A stretch of 64,000 nt of DNA from CAJBVG01 sp943371235 (GCA_943371235.1 CALRTZ010000011.1:1-64000); one strand, 5' to 3'; positions 25,787-35,171 are shown, counted from the first letter of the stretch. Notes: generated by a model not told the origin, from the letters alone. Translations and numbers: made by a program.

Positions 25787-27514
25787 ATGGAAGAAAACAA
25801 GCCGAAATACCCCTTGAGGAGGTTTGCTCGTTTATTAAAGGTTGAGCGTAAGGAAATATACAGCATATTATTATTCGCTATTTTTAGTGGAATCATCAAT
25901 TTATCATTACCCCTCGGTATACAATCTATTATTAACCTAATTGGAGGCGGTATTGTATCCACTTCATGGATAATTCTCGTTATCATAGTAATATTAGGAG
26001 TTGCGATGACTGGAGTTTTACAAGTATTCCAATTATCAATTAACGAAAATCTTCAACAAAAAATATTTGCAAAATCAGCTTTTGAATTTTCATACAGAAT
26101 CCCAAGATTCAAAATGGAATCTACCGATCAGTATTATATTCCAGAAATGGTGATGCGTTTTTTTGAAACTACCATCATTCAAAAAGGCTTGTCTAAAATT
26201 TTAGTAGATTTTTCGGTAGCTACTCTTCAAATTATTTTCGGATTGACTTTACTATCGCTATACCATCCCTTTTTTATTATTTACAGTTTACTGTTTATAT
26301 TATTTGTTTACATAATTTTTAGACTAACTGGCAAAAAAGGGGTAGATACATCACTCAAGGAGTCGGGATATAAATACGATGTGGTTTATTGGTTGGTAGA
26401 TTTAGCTAGATCAATGGACTCATTTAAAATGGCAGGTAAAACAGATTTACCCTTAAAAAGAACCGATGATTTGTTAAAGAAATACATTACCGCCAGACAA
26501 TCGCACTTTAGTGTTTTAAAAACACAATACTATAATTTAATTACATTTAAAGTTTTAGTAACTGCAGGTTTATTATTAATTGGCGGGATATTGGTAATTG
26601 AACAGCAAATGAATATCGGCCAATTTGTTGCGGCAGAAATTATCATCATTTTATTAATCTCATCTGTTGAGAAATTAATTTACAGTACTGAAACCATTTA
26701 TGATGTATTAACAGCAGTCGAAAAAATTGCTTCGGTTACAGATATAGAATTAGAGAGAACGGATGGAAATGAATTTACTTCAGGTGTTGATGATAGAGGG
26801 ATGGCAATTGAGTTGAGAGATTATAAATACAGATTTAATTTTGAAGAAGAGTATGTTTTACAAGACATCAATTTAAAAATTGAACCAGGAGACAAAATTT
26901 GTTTGTCGGGATTTAACGGTTCAGGTAAATCTGTATTGATGCATACATTGGCAAGTATTTTTCAAGACTTTGAAGGTTCATTGTTATACAACGATATACC
27001 CTTAGCAAATATAAACTTAGAATACTTAAGAGAACAAATAGGTAGTTCCTTTGTAAAAGAAGATATGATACAAGGTAGTATAATTGAAAATATTACCATG
27101 GGTAGAGAATCTGTTAGTTTTGAAGATGTAGTAAACGCTTCAAAAATGGTGGGGCTACACGAATATATTCAAAGTATGCCAAAGGGTTATGAAACATATA
27201 TTCATCCGGAGGGAATTAAACTACCTAAAAGCAGAATTTTGAAAATTAAATTGGCAAGGTGTATAATCGCCAAACCGAAATTATTATTAATCGAAGATCA
27301 TTTTAATCTATTGGAGAAAAAATATAAAGAACAGGTTTTAGATTTTTTATTAGACAAACAAAACCAATGGACTATAGTAATGGTTTCGAACGATATAGAA
27401 ATTGCGAAGAGAATGGATTATATAGTTACCATTGACGAAGGCAGAATTATTGATAATGGTACGATTACAGAAATGCAAGATAAGGAATGGTTTAAAAATA
27501 TTATGAAAGCTTAA
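25787..27514 (+). CDS. ABC exporter, membrane-ATPase fusion with degenerate ATPase
   Basis: The 575-residue protein has the arrangement of type I/multidrug half-transporters: TM domain (about 1-310, six helices) then nucleotide-binding domain (about 335-575). Walker A is intact (SGFNGSGKS, residues about 374-382). Other motifs are altered: the Q-loop Gln is Lys (SSFVKED), the LSGGQ signature reads LPKSR near 476, Walker B 'DE' reads Glu503-Asp504, and the H-loop His is Asn535 (VSND). The gene is followed after 4 bp by HlyD and then a TolC-like gene, so it belongs to a tripartite exporter. No peptidase C39 domain is present. Substrate unknown. Confidence 0.9.
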   Translation: MEENKPKYPLRRFARLLKVERKEIYSILLFAIFSGIINLSLPLGIQSIINLIGGGIVSTSWIILVIIVILGVAMTGVLQVFQLSINENLQQKIFAKSAFEFSYRIPRFKMESTDQYYIPEMVMRFFETTIIQKGLSKILVDFSVATLQIIFGLTLLSLYHPFFIIYSLLFILFVYIIFRLTGKKGVDTSLKESGYKYDVVYWLVDLARSMDSFKMAGKTDLPLKRTDDLLKKYITARQSHFSVLKTQYYNLITFKVLVTAGLLLIGGILVIEQQMNIGQFVAAEIIIILLISSVEKLIYSTETIYDVLTAVEKIASVTDIELERTDGNEFTSGVDDRGMAIELRDYKYRFNFEEEYVLQDINLKIEPGDKICLSGFNGSGKSVLMHTLASIFQDFEGSLLYNDIPLANINLEYLREQIGSSFVKEDMIQGSIIENITMGRESVSFEDVVNASKMVGLHEYIQSMPKGYETYIHPEGIKLPKSRILKIKLARCIIAKPKLLLIEDHFNLLEKKYKEQVLDFLLDKQNQWTIVMVSNDIEIAKRMDYIVTIDEGRIIDNGTITEMQDKEWFKNIMKA

Positions 27515-27518
27515 TACT

Positions 27519-28874
27519 ATGTTAAACCTAAGTGAAAATAGAATTGACGTACAAGTAGATCGTAGCAAATACGGCTCGTGGAAATTAATTAAGGAAAACA
27601 GACCAGCAAGAATATTTGCTAGGCTATTGATTGGCTTTTTATTTTTTACGGTAATTACGATGTTTTTGCCATGGACACAAAACATTAGAAACAGAGGCTA
27701 CGTTACAACGTTAACTCCCGACCAGCGTCCACAAAGTATAAACTCGATTATTGCTGGAAGGATAGAGAAATGGTATGTTCGAGAGGGAGATGTTGTTAAA
27801 AGAGGGGATACCATTATGATAATCTCTGAAATTAAAGACGAATATTTCGATCCTCTATTATTAAATAGAACTCAGCAACAAATAAAATCTAAAGTGCTTT
27901 CTGTATCATCATATGCTGAAAAAATAAAATCATTGGATGCACAAATTGGAGCATTACAAGAAACACAACAACTTAAATTAGAGCAAACAAAAAATTACAT
28001 CATACAAGCTAAATTAAAAGTACAATCAGATAGTATTGACTTTGAAGCAGCGAAAACAAATTATCAAATAGCGATTGATCAGTTTGCTCGTATGGAGAAA
28101 TTGTACAAAGACGGATTAAAATCATTAACAGATTTAGAAGCTAGAAAGCAAAAGCTACAAGAATCACAAGCAAAGAATATTAGCGCACAGAATAAACTTC
28201 TTTCATCTAGAAACGAATTAATAAATGCTCGAGTAGAATATGGTTCGATAAAAAATCAATACGTCGATAAATTATCAAAAGCAGAATCAGAAAAATACGA
28301 AGCAATGTCGTCGTTATACGATGCAGAAGCTACCGTTTCTAAAATGCAAAATCAATATTCAAATTACATTGTTCGTCAAGGCATGTATATAATTACTGCT
28401 CCACAAGATGCGTTTATTACAAAAGTGATGAAGAATGGTATTGGTGAAACTATAAAAGAAGGTGAAGTATTGTTAAGCATAATGCCGGCTAACTATAATC
28501 TTGCAGTGGAAATGTATGTGCTGCCTCAAGACATGCCGTTGGTACGCTTAGGAAACAAAGTACGTATGGCGTATGATGGTTGGCCTGCAATTGTATTTAG
28601 CGGTTGGCCTAATGTTTCTTATGGAACATTTGGAGGTAGAATTGTAGCGATAGATAATTTTATTTCAAGCAATGGCAAATATAGAATAATGGTTGCGCAA
28701 GATCCAGATGATGTTCCTTGGCCAAGCGAAGTTAGAATTGGTTCTGGAGCGTCATGTATAACATTATTTAAAGATGTAAAAATTGGGTACGAAATATGGC
28801 GAAACCTCAACGGATTCCCGGCAGATTATTATCTTACAGCGGAAGAGTTAGAGCCAAAGAAAAAAGAAAAATGA
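27519..28874 (+). CDS. HlyD family periplasmic adaptor
   Basis: This membrane-fusion protein should link the ABC exporter to the TolC-like channel. The 451-residue protein has a TM helix near residues 31-48 and a split biotinyl-lipoyl half (INSIIAGRIEKWYVREGDVV). A long coiled coil of about 150 residues (110-260) rich in Lys/Gln/Ala follows, then the second lipoyl half and a beta-barrel (FITKVMKNGIGETIKEGEV). Its stop overlaps the start of the downstream gene (ATGA at 28871-28874). Confidence 0.92.
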   Translation: MLNLSENRIDVQVDRSKYGSWKLIKENRPARIFARLLIGFLFFTVITMFLPWTQNIRNRGYVTTLTPDQRPQSINSIIAGRIEKWYVREGDVVKRGDTIMIISEIKDEYFDPLLLNRTQQQIKSKVLSVSSYAEKIKSLDAQIGALQETQQLKLEQTKNYIIQAKLKVQSDSIDFEAAKTNYQIAIDQFARMEKLYKDGLKSLTDLEARKQKLQESQAKNISAQNKLLSSRNELINARVEYGSIKNQYVDKLSKAESEKYEAMSSLYDAEATVSKMQNQYSNYIVRQGMYIITAPQDAFITKVMKNGIGETIKEGEVLLSIMPANYNLAVEMYVLPQDMPLVRLGNKVRMAYDGWPAIVFSGWPNVSYGTFGGRIVAIDNFISSNGKYRIMVAQDPDDVPWPSEVRIGSGASCITLFKDVKIGYEIWRNLNGFPADYYLTAEELEPKKKEK

Positions 28875-30271
28875 AAAAATTGATTTTAACTTTTGTTTTA
28901 GTACTAAGTGTTGCATTCGTATTTTCTCAAACTCAACAAAAGCAATTTACAGAGGATGCATTTTTATTCTATGTAAAAAAATATCATCCCATTGCTAAAC
29001 AAGCAAAATTATTAATTGATAGAGCGAATGCCGAAATACTTTCTAGCAAAGGAGGTTTCGATCCAGTTTTATACTCCTATTTAGATGAGAAAAATTTTAG
29101 CGATAAAAATTATTATTCATTACTAGATGCAGGATTAAAAATACCTACTTGGTATGGATTAGAATTCAAAACCGGATTTAATCAAAATTCTGGAAATTAT
29201 TTAAATCCCGATAACGAGTTGCCATATAATGGCCTGTTCCAAGCAGGTGTAAACATTTCCTTGTTACAAGGCATGGTAATTGATGAACGTAGAGCCGCTT
29301 TGCGAACAGCAAAAGTAATGCTGAGCTATTCAACCGCAGAACAAGAACTTTTGTTAAACGATTTAATACTCGATGCTATTACTACCTATTGGCAGTGGGT
29401 AAAAGATTATCAGCAATCAAACATACAACAACAAGCTGCAAAATTAGCCTTCGATCGATTTACTTCTTTAAAAGGTAGTTATATTCAAGGCGATTTACCT
29501 GCAATTGACACCTTAGAGTCATACATGCAATACCAATTGAGGTTATACAACACATATGAAGCGCAACAAAATCTACAAGAATCGCGCTTAAAAATGTCGA
29601 CGTATTTATGGTTTGAAAATAACCAACCTTTAGAAATTACAGATAGTTTGTTGGCACCAGATTTAACACAAGCAAGCTTAATTGGCAAAGTTGATTCCTT
29701 AATAGGAAATACCACCATTATAAGTTCAGATCACCCGTATTTGAAACAATACGATTTCAAAATAAAGGCATTAGAAATTGACAGGAAACTAAAAATTGAA
29801 AAGCTCAAACCAAAATTAAATGTAAATTATAATTTAATTAACGAGCCACTTAATCCAATTCCTTTTGATGGATTAAATATGCAAAATACAAAATGGGGGT
29901 TGAGTTTTTCTTATCCAATTTTTATTAGAAAAGAGCGCGGAGACTTAAAAATTGCAGGACTTAAAATTGTTGAAACAGATTTGAGTAGAGAACTAAAAAG
30001 ATACGAGTTGAATAACAAACTCAATGCGGTAATTTTCGAACAAAATAATTTAAGAAATCAAATTACAATATACAGAAGTTTAGTAGAGAATTTTCAAAGA
30101 ATGCTAAATGCAGAGGTCGATAAATTTAATAACGGAGAAAGTTCTGTTTTCTTAATAAACTCCAGAGAAATAAATTTAATACAAGCACAAATTAGTTTTG
30201 TAAACATTAATGCAAAATACCAAACCTTGTATTACAAAAGAAAATGGATAGAAGGAACACTATTCCAATAG
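28871..30271 (+). CDS. TolC-like outer-membrane efflux protein
   Basis: The start is placed at ATG 28871, overlapping the HlyD stop, because it begins a clear signal peptide (MKKLILTFVLVLSVAFVFSQ). A longer frame from 28796 reads inside hlyD. The 466-residue product has alternating helical segments of the outer-membrane efflux family (for example AKLLIDRANAEILSSKGGFD and NEINLIQAQISFVN-type repeats near the C-terminus). It completes an ABC-HlyD-TolC set. The 3' end overlaps the converging pterin dehydratase gene by 12 bp. Confidence 0.9.
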   Translation: MKKLILTFVLVLSVAFVFSQTQQKQFTEDAFLFYVKKYHPIAKQAKLLIDRANAEILSSKGGFDPVLYSYLDEKNFSDKNYYSLLDAGLKIPTWYGLEFKTGFNQNSGNYLNPDNELPYNGLFQAGVNISLLQGMVIDERRAALRTAKVMLSYSTAEQELLLNDLILDAITTYWQWVKDYQQSNIQQQAAKLAFDRFTSLKGSYIQGDLPAIDTLESYMQYQLRLYNTYEAQQNLQESRLKMSTYLWFENNQPLEITDSLLAPDLTQASLIGKVDSLIGNTTIISSDHPYLKQYDFKIKALEIDRKLKIEKLKPKLNVNYNLINEPLNPIPFDGLNMQNTKWGLSFSYPIFIRKERGDLKIAGLKIVETDLSRELKRYELNNKLNAVIFEQNNLRNQITIYRSLVENFQRMLNAEVDKFNNGESSVFLINSREINLIQAQISFVNINAKYQTLYYKRKWIEGTLFQ

Positions 30272-30499
30272 GCTCTCTATCTGCTCTGCTAAGTCCCAAT
30301 CTTTTTTAGTGATAGTGTTTCCCGCATCATGCGTTGATAGATAAAGCTCTACAGTATTGTACGTATTGTGTATTGTAGCGTGGTGATTTGCCTTTTCAGA
30401 TATAATAGCAAGCTTGCTTATAAATGCAAATGCTTCTACAAAATCTTTGAATACTATTTTAGCATACAATGTGTTATTTACTTCTGTGAAATTTTTCAT
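30260..30499 (-). CDS. 4a-hydroxytetrahydrobiopterin dehydratase (pterin carbinolamine dehydratase)
   Basis: The protein has the PCD/DCoH core: KANHHATIHNTYNTVELYLS and THDAGNTITKKDWDLAEQIE. The His-His pair and later His form the active site that dehydrates 4a-hydroxytetrahydropterin, regenerating the cofactor of aromatic amino acid hydroxylases. At 79 residues it is about 20 shorter than most family members, missing the usual N-terminal segment. No in-frame upstream start exists before the preceding stop. No hydroxylase gene is adjacent. It lies 2 bp after the MmcQ/YjbR gene. Confidence 0.85.
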   Translation of the reverse strand: MKNFTEVNNTLYAKIVFKDFVEAFAFISKLAIISEKANHHATIHNTYNTVELYLSTHDAGNTITKKDWDLAEQIESLLE

Positions 30500-30501
30500 A
30501 C

Positions 30502-30852
30502 TTAATCTTTAAATAAAGCTTGTATTTTTTTAGGCAATCCTTTTACTACTTCGTCATACGAATGATCGATCAATTCAACAATTAATTTTTTTGGCAAGGC
30601 CCCATCTACATACACCGTATTCCACATCGTTTTATTCATGTGCCAACCTGGTATTATCTCCGAGTATTTTTCCCGCAATTCTATACATCTTTCCGGGTCA
30701 CATTTTGCATTAAATCTATTCGACTCAGTTAACGAAATTAGCAAGAACATTTTCCCTTGAACTTTAAAAACCAAAGTGTCTTGGTCAAAAGGAAAACTTT
30801 CCTCAACAAATTTTTTTGAGATGCAATGCTCTCTAATTTCTTCAATGTTCAT
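30502..30852 (-). CDS. MmcQ/YjbR family protein
   Basis: The 116-residue protein matches the MmcQ/YjbR (CyaY-like fold) family. Signatures are the N-terminal IREHCISKKFVEESFPFDQD, the central KCDPERCIELREKY, and GWHMNKTMWNTVYVDGALP. Members are annotated as DNA-binding, but the function is not established. Its start overlaps the end of the endonuclease I gene by 11 bp, so the three minus-strand genes form an operon. Confidence 0.88.
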   Translation of the reverse strand: MNIEEIREHCISKKFVEESFPFDQDTLVFKVQGKMFLLISLTESNRFNAKCDPERCIELREKYSEIIPGWHMNKTMWNTVYVDGALPKKLIVELIDHSYDEVVKGLPKKIQALFKD

Positions 30853-32476
30853 TGCCTTTTATAAAATAGCTATAGTTATTATCGATAGTTAAAATATATA
30901 AACCATTTACAAATTCAGAAATGGCTAATTCGTTTTTACCCTCATTTAATTTACCTGATTGAATAAGTATACCAACTTGATTGTAAATGTTGTATGTAGT
31001 TGAGTTTTTGTTCTCAACATAAATAAAGTTTGAACTTGGATTCGGATATACCTTAATGCTTTTTTCTTTTTGAAGTAAATGCCCTGTTTTTACAGAATCA
31101 ATAGAATACTTCAACACAAAACTTAATTGGTTTAACAAATTACTGTTAAATGTAATACTAGAAGTATACTCTCCAATTTTTGAATGAACGTTTAATCGAA
31201 CTTTTAAATATGCACTTTCGCCAATCGCTACTTTTAAAGTGTCGGTGTTAAAATGTAAAGTAGTATCAACACTCGCAAATTGGTATAAATTAATTTCCGT
31301 ATTTCCATCATTTACAAATGGAATTTCTAAGTAAACGAAATTTGTAGTATCTATTATTGTATAAGTACTGATGGTATCTATCCACCTAAAAGATTTTATG
31401 CTTGGGCTAGTAGAGGCACCTATTAATTTAGTAATACGATCAGCAAATTCAGGATAATCAACAAAGGGGTTTCTGTTTTTTTGAACGGCAAAAATATCTG
31501 CATTTCTTTTTTTATCTACTGCATTTGGAGCATATGTTTCATGCCATGTTCTCAGTATGCTTTCTTGTGGTGCAAAAAAGTTTGAATAATCTTGGTACCT
31601 CAATACAAAGTACATCATCGCTCTAGCTGTTCTACCTTTTTGAACGTCTCTAGGTTCGTACAAACCATTAGAGCCTAAATGTGAGGGTGCATTTATAGAT
31701 TCGCTTACATAGGGTGTGCTTGCAATACCAAAAGGCAAATTACTTCTACTGTTATTTGCAGCATCATTGGTAGGAAACAAATGATGAATGTCTGACCTCA
31801 TCGGCTCACTTTGCGAAAAAAATCCTTGAGGAAAGGTGTGCTCAGTATTAAAATTATCATTGGTTTGAGATTCCGATCTGCTTGTAAAGGCTAATGATTT
31901 TTTACCGGTATATACACAGTCTAATGTATTTACACTTGCACCTTGCCCATTTGTTTTTTGATTATCAATAGTCATAAACATATTGTCGCGAGCAACATTA
32001 TAACCCAAAGAAACATATCCAGCAGCTAACTGAGTTTTCAACACAGATTTTAAATTTTCTTCTGTTTGATTTTCAGTATTTGCATAATAGGTGATAGAAT
32101 ATTTTCCTTGTCCTTTTAAATCTATCGTTTTAGAAAACGTACTAGGCTCTGTCACAAGTATTAATTCTGAATTATGAAACACATTATGTTTAGGTTGAAA
32201 ATAAATATAGAATGATGCAGAGTCGCCGGCATCGATGGTAGTGCTAACAAAGTTCTTTACAAAAAAGGGATTACTTTTATACGTCTTGTAAAATAATATT
32301 TTCTTAATCTCTATGGGTGAAGTTGACGGATTTGTTACGACAACTTTTACACTATCAAGTTGAGTTTCGTTTATGGAATTAAACAAAATAGAGTTTGTGT
32401 TTAATTGAATTTGGGCATTGGTAATTCCCGAATATGCAAAGTTCAAAAGTAATATCAATATAATTTTTCTCATCAT
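30842..32476 (-). CDS. Secreted endonuclease I family nuclease with T9SS sorting tail
   Basis: The 544-residue precursor starts with a signal peptide (RKIILILLLNFAYSGITNAQ). Residues about 20-125 are an immunoglobulin-like beta domain. A NucM/endonuclease I domain follows (about 130-340) with the beta-beta-alpha-metal core NTEHTFPQGFF and SDIHHLFPTNDAANNSRSN. A second beta domain and a C-terminal T9SS type A sorting domain end the chain (IKVYPNPSSNFIYVENK, then FVNGLYILTI). It is probably secreted and may scavenge extracellular DNA for phosphate or nucleotides. Confidence 0.92.
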   Translation of the reverse strand: MMRKIILILLLNFAYSGITNAQIQLNTNSILFNSINETQLDSVKVVVTNPSTSPIEIKKILFYKTYKSNPFFVKNFVSTTIDAGDSASFYIYFQPKHNVFHNSELILVTEPSTFSKTIDLKGQGKYSITYYANTENQTEENLKSVLKTQLAAGYVSLGYNVARDNMFMTIDNQKTNGQGASVNTLDCVYTGKKSLAFTSRSESQTNDNFNTEHTFPQGFFSQSEPMRSDIHHLFPTNDAANNSRSNLPFGIASTPYVSESINAPSHLGSNGLYEPRDVQKGRTARAMMYFVLRYQDYSNFFAPQESILRTWHETYAPNAVDKKRNADIFAVQKNRNPFVDYPEFADRITKLIGASTSPSIKSFRWIDTISTYTIIDTTNFVYLEIPFVNDGNTEINLYQFASVDTTLHFNTDTLKVAIGESAYLKVRLNVHSKIGEYTSSITFNSNLLNQLSFVLKYSIDSVKTGHLLQKEKSIKVYPNPSSNFIYVENKNSTTYNIYNQVGILIQSGKLNEGKNELAISEFVNGLYILTIDNNYSYFIKGNEH

Positions 32477-32480
32477 TTTA

Positions 32481-32488
32481 CAAAAATA
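32481..32488 (-). promoter_or_regulatory. TAnnTTTG box 4 nt before endonuclease I start
   Basis: Read on the minus strand the sequence is TATTTTTG, TAAA, then ATG (32476). The box is a perfect -7 consensus placed 4 nt from the start codon, predicting a leaderless or near-leaderless mRNA. The remaining 139 bp of the divergent gap show no other clear element. Confidence 0.5.
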
Positions 32489-32627
32489 CGTATTAATATT
32501 TATATGATATTTAACTCATTAAGAGTGCTTTATGTAACAATATTGTAGCAGCTAACTATTTAATTCTGCTTTATTCTTAATTTGGACGTTCTTATTTAGA
32601 AACAATCGAAAAAATCAATAGTATAAA

Positions 32628-34670
32628 ATGAAAAAACAAACACTGGCAGCAGCTGCAATTATTGCATCGACGCTATTTATGCAAGCATGTTCTATGAAAA
32701 CAAACAACGATTCGGCATTTAAAGCCATCGACTCGGCAAACATGGATACAACTGTTCGTCCGCAAGACGATTTTTATCATTATGCAAATGGCATGTGGAT
32801 TAAAAACAATCCGATACCAGGATCAGAAGTGCGTTGGGGAGCTTTTAACGTATTGCAAGATAATTCTTACAAAAAATTAAAAGTGTTGTTAGAAGAAGCA
32901 TCTGCAGCAAATGCAAAAAAAGGAACCAACGAACAAAAGGTTGGCGATTTCTTCGCTTCTGCAATGGATTCTGCAGCGATAGAAAAACAAGGTTTGTCGA
33001 CAATAATTGACGAGTTAAATTTGGTAAGTGGAATTAAATCAAAAGACGATGTATTAGCAGTGGCAGCTCAACTTCAACGCAAAGCATTAGCACCCATGTT
33101 TACGTTCTATGTTTACCAAGATCAAAAAAATTCGAGTGCTTATATTCCGTATGTTGATCAAGGTGGTTTAACATTACCAGACAGAGATTACTATGTAAAC
33201 AACGATGCACGTTCTAAAGAAATTCGTACAGCATTTGTATCTCATTTAGAAAACATGTTTACATTAATGGGTGATGAAGCAAGTGCTGCAAAAGCAAATG
33301 CTCAAACGATTGTACGTTTAGAAACTCGTTTAGCAAAAGCATCTAAAACACGCGTGGAACTTCGCGACCCACAAGCGAATTATAATAAAATGACAGTAGC
33401 TGAGGTAAATAAAATTACTCCAAATATTGATTGGGCTAAACATTTCGACAGATTGAAATTAGCGAAATCAGAATCGTTTATTGTTGGTCAACCTAAATTT
33501 TTGGCTGAGTTAGATAAAATGGTTGCAACAGAAAGTGTAGATGCTTGGAAAACTTATTTACGTTGGCATTTAGTTGCATCATTGGCAGATAATTTAAACA
33601 ATGCATTTGTACAAGAGAGTTTCAGCTTTAACGGTAAAGTAATGAATGGTGCGAAAGAAATGAAACCAAGATGGAAAAGAGTGTTAGGTGATATTGACAA
33701 TGCAATGGGCGAAGCATTAGGAGAAGTATATGTTAAGAAATATTTTTCTGACGATGCTAAAAAGAGATGTTTAGAAATGGTAAACAATATGCAAGCAGTG
33801 TATCGCGAGCGCATTCAGAAATTAGATTGGATGACTGATTCTACCAAAACACAAGCCATTGCAAAACTTGATGTGTTTATTACAAAAATTGGATACCCTG
33901 ATAAGTTTAAAGATTATTCTAAATTAGAAATTGATAGAAGTTCTTATGCAAGAAATGTATTAAAAGGAAACGAATTTGCATTCGATCAAATGATTAATAA
34001 ATTAGGAAAACCTGTAGATAAAACAGAGTGGGGCATGAGTCCGTATACTGTAAATGCTTATTACAATCCAACTATTAACGAGATAGTTTTCCCAGCAGGA
34101 ATTTTACAATTCCCATTCTTCGATCCACAAGCAGACGATGCTGTGAATTACGGAGGCATAGGTGCAGTTATTGGTCATGAGATGACACACGGATTCGACG
34201 ATCAAGGTTGCCAATATGATAAAGAAGGCAATTTAAAAAACTGGTGGACACCAACAGATGAAAAAAGATTTAAAGAAAAAACAACAAGGTTAGTTAATCA
34301 ATACAATGCGTATACAGTTTTAGATACAGTACATGTAAACGGTGAATTAACCTTAGGAGAAAACATTGCCGACTTAGGAGGTATAAGCATTGCATACGAT
34401 GCATATAAACGTACTGCACAAGGAAAAGCAAATGAAAAAATAGATGGCTTTACTGCAGACCAACGATTCTTTTTTGGATGGGCACAAGTATGGCGCCAAA
34501 ACATTACGAAAGAAAATTTAATGCAAAGAATTGTAACGGATCCGCATTCACCAGGACAGTATCGTTCTAACGGACCATTAAGTAACATGGTAGAATTTTA
34601 TGAAGCCTTTGGAGTAAAAGAAGGCGATAAAATGTGGAGACCAGAAGCTGATAGGTTAAAAGTTTGGTAA
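32628..34670 (+). CDS. M13 family (neprilysin/PepO-like) metallopeptidase lipoprotein
   Basis: The 680-residue lipoprotein has lipobox MQAC at residues 18-21. Zinc ligands are His517 and His521 in GHEMTHGFDD with catalytic Glu518; Glu578 in ENIADLGG is the third ligand. NAYYNPTINEIVFPAGILQ is the substrate-binding segment of the family. The C-terminus ends in LKVW where many M13 enzymes end in C-x-VW. It probably degrades peptides at the cell envelope. A strong terminator follows. Confidence 0.94.
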   Translation: MKKQTLAAAAIIASTLFMQACSMKTNNDSAFKAIDSANMDTTVRPQDDFYHYANGMWIKNNPIPGSEVRWGAFNVLQDNSYKKLKVLLEEASAANAKKGTNEQKVGDFFASAMDSAAIEKQGLSTIIDELNLVSGIKSKDDVLAVAAQLQRKALAPMFTFYVYQDQKNSSAYIPYVDQGGLTLPDRDYYVNNDARSKEIRTAFVSHLENMFTLMGDEASAAKANAQTIVRLETRLAKASKTRVELRDPQANYNKMTVAEVNKITPNIDWAKHFDRLKLAKSESFIVGQPKFLAELDKMVATESVDAWKTYLRWHLVASLADNLNNAFVQESFSFNGKVMNGAKEMKPRWKRVLGDIDNAMGEALGEVYVKKYFSDDAKKRCLEMVNNMQAVYRERIQKLDWMTDSTKTQAIAKLDVFITKIGYPDKFKDYSKLEIDRSSYARNVLKGNEFAFDQMINKLGKPVDKTEWGMSPYTVNAYYNPTINEIVFPAGILQFPFFDPQADDAVNYGGIGAVIGHEMTHGFDDQGCQYDKEGNLKNWWTPTDEKRFKEKTTRLVNQYNAYTVLDTVHVNGELTLGENIADLGGISIAYDAYKRTAQGKANEKIDGFTADQRFFFGWAQVWRQNITKENLMQRIVTDPHSPGQYRSNGPLSNMVEFYEAFGVKEGDKMWRPEADRLKVW

Positions 34671-34692
34671 AATATTTTTAACCATAAAACAG

Positions 34693-34725
34693 AAAGCCCT
34701 TCGAATTTTTTCGAAGGGCTTTTTT
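34693..34725 (+). terminator. Intrinsic terminator between converging genes
   Basis: A perfect 13-bp stem AAAGCCCTTCGAA / TTCGAAGGGCTTT (34693-34705 with 34710-34722) with a TTTT loop and a T-run ends the M13 peptidase transcript. It lies between converging genes and may also act on the minus-strand regulator. Confidence 0.88.
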
Positions 34726-34752
34726 GTTGGCAGTTATGTTGGATGTAAATTA

Positions 34753-34950
34753 TTAATTGGAGTTAATAATTTCTGTAATGTTTACTTCATAGAGTTTGGC
34801 TAATTTCTCGAGCCGCTCATAACTAAGTTTTGTTTTACCACATTCTACTTTGTGGTAAGCAGGTTGCGAAATGTCTAAATAAAACGCAACATAATCTTGT
34901 GAAAGGTTTTTACTTAGCCTTAACATTCTAATCTTATCCCATATCTGCAT
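34753..34950 (-). CDS. Small XRE/HTH_3 DNA-binding regulator
   Basis: The 65-residue protein is a lone Cro/C1-type helix-turn-helix. The HTH core is NLSQDYVAFYLDISQPAYHKVECGKT (positions about 18-43), seen in two overlapping halves, followed by YERLEKLAKLYEVNITEI. No effector or dimerisation domain is present. It is divergent from the hydrolase-like gene at 35169, with a palindrome in the shared 218-bp gap, so auto- or cross-regulation is plausible but unproven. Confidence 0.85.
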   Translation of the reverse strand: MQIWDKIRMLRLSKNLSQDYVAFYLDISQPAYHKVECGKTKLSYERLEKLAKLYEVNITEIINSN

Positions 34951-35064
34951 AGTTTTTTTGATTAATGATTTATAAAATATTCCTTGTAAATATTTTTTTT
35001 GATAAGCATTAATCGTTTTTATTTTTTCAATAAGAATATTTTGTGAATGCGCTTTTTAGTATTG

Positions 35065-35082
35065 TAAAATTAGGTAATTTTA
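35065..35082. promoter_or_regulatory. Palindrome in the XRE-hydrolase divergent gap
   Basis: TAAAATTA-GG-TAATTTTA is a perfect 8-bp inverted repeat with a 2-bp spacer. TAAAATTAG occurs again alone at about 35130-35138. The location midway between an XRE regulator and a divergent gene suits an operator. AT-rich palindromes also arise by chance here, so the call is tentative. Confidence 0.35.
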
Positions 35083-35148
35083 TAATAACTAAAAGAAATT
35101 TAATATAACTTAAGGTAATTAAGAAATAGTAAAATTAGATTGAGTTTT

Positions 35149-35171
35149 ATGCCATAAGAAATTATGGTATG
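35149..35171 (+). promoter_or_regulatory. Hairpin overlapping the start codon of the 35169 gene
   Basis: ATGCCATAA (35149-35157) can pair with TTATGGTAT (35162-35170) around a GAAA loop, with one G-U pair. The ATG at 35169 lies in the 3' arm, so the structure would hide the start codon. No Shine-Dalgarno is visible upstream. Confidence 0.35.

Noticed and set aside
28796..28870. Longer N-terminus for the TolC-like protein
   Set aside because: It reads inside hlyD and places residues before a clear signal peptide that begins at ATG 28871.
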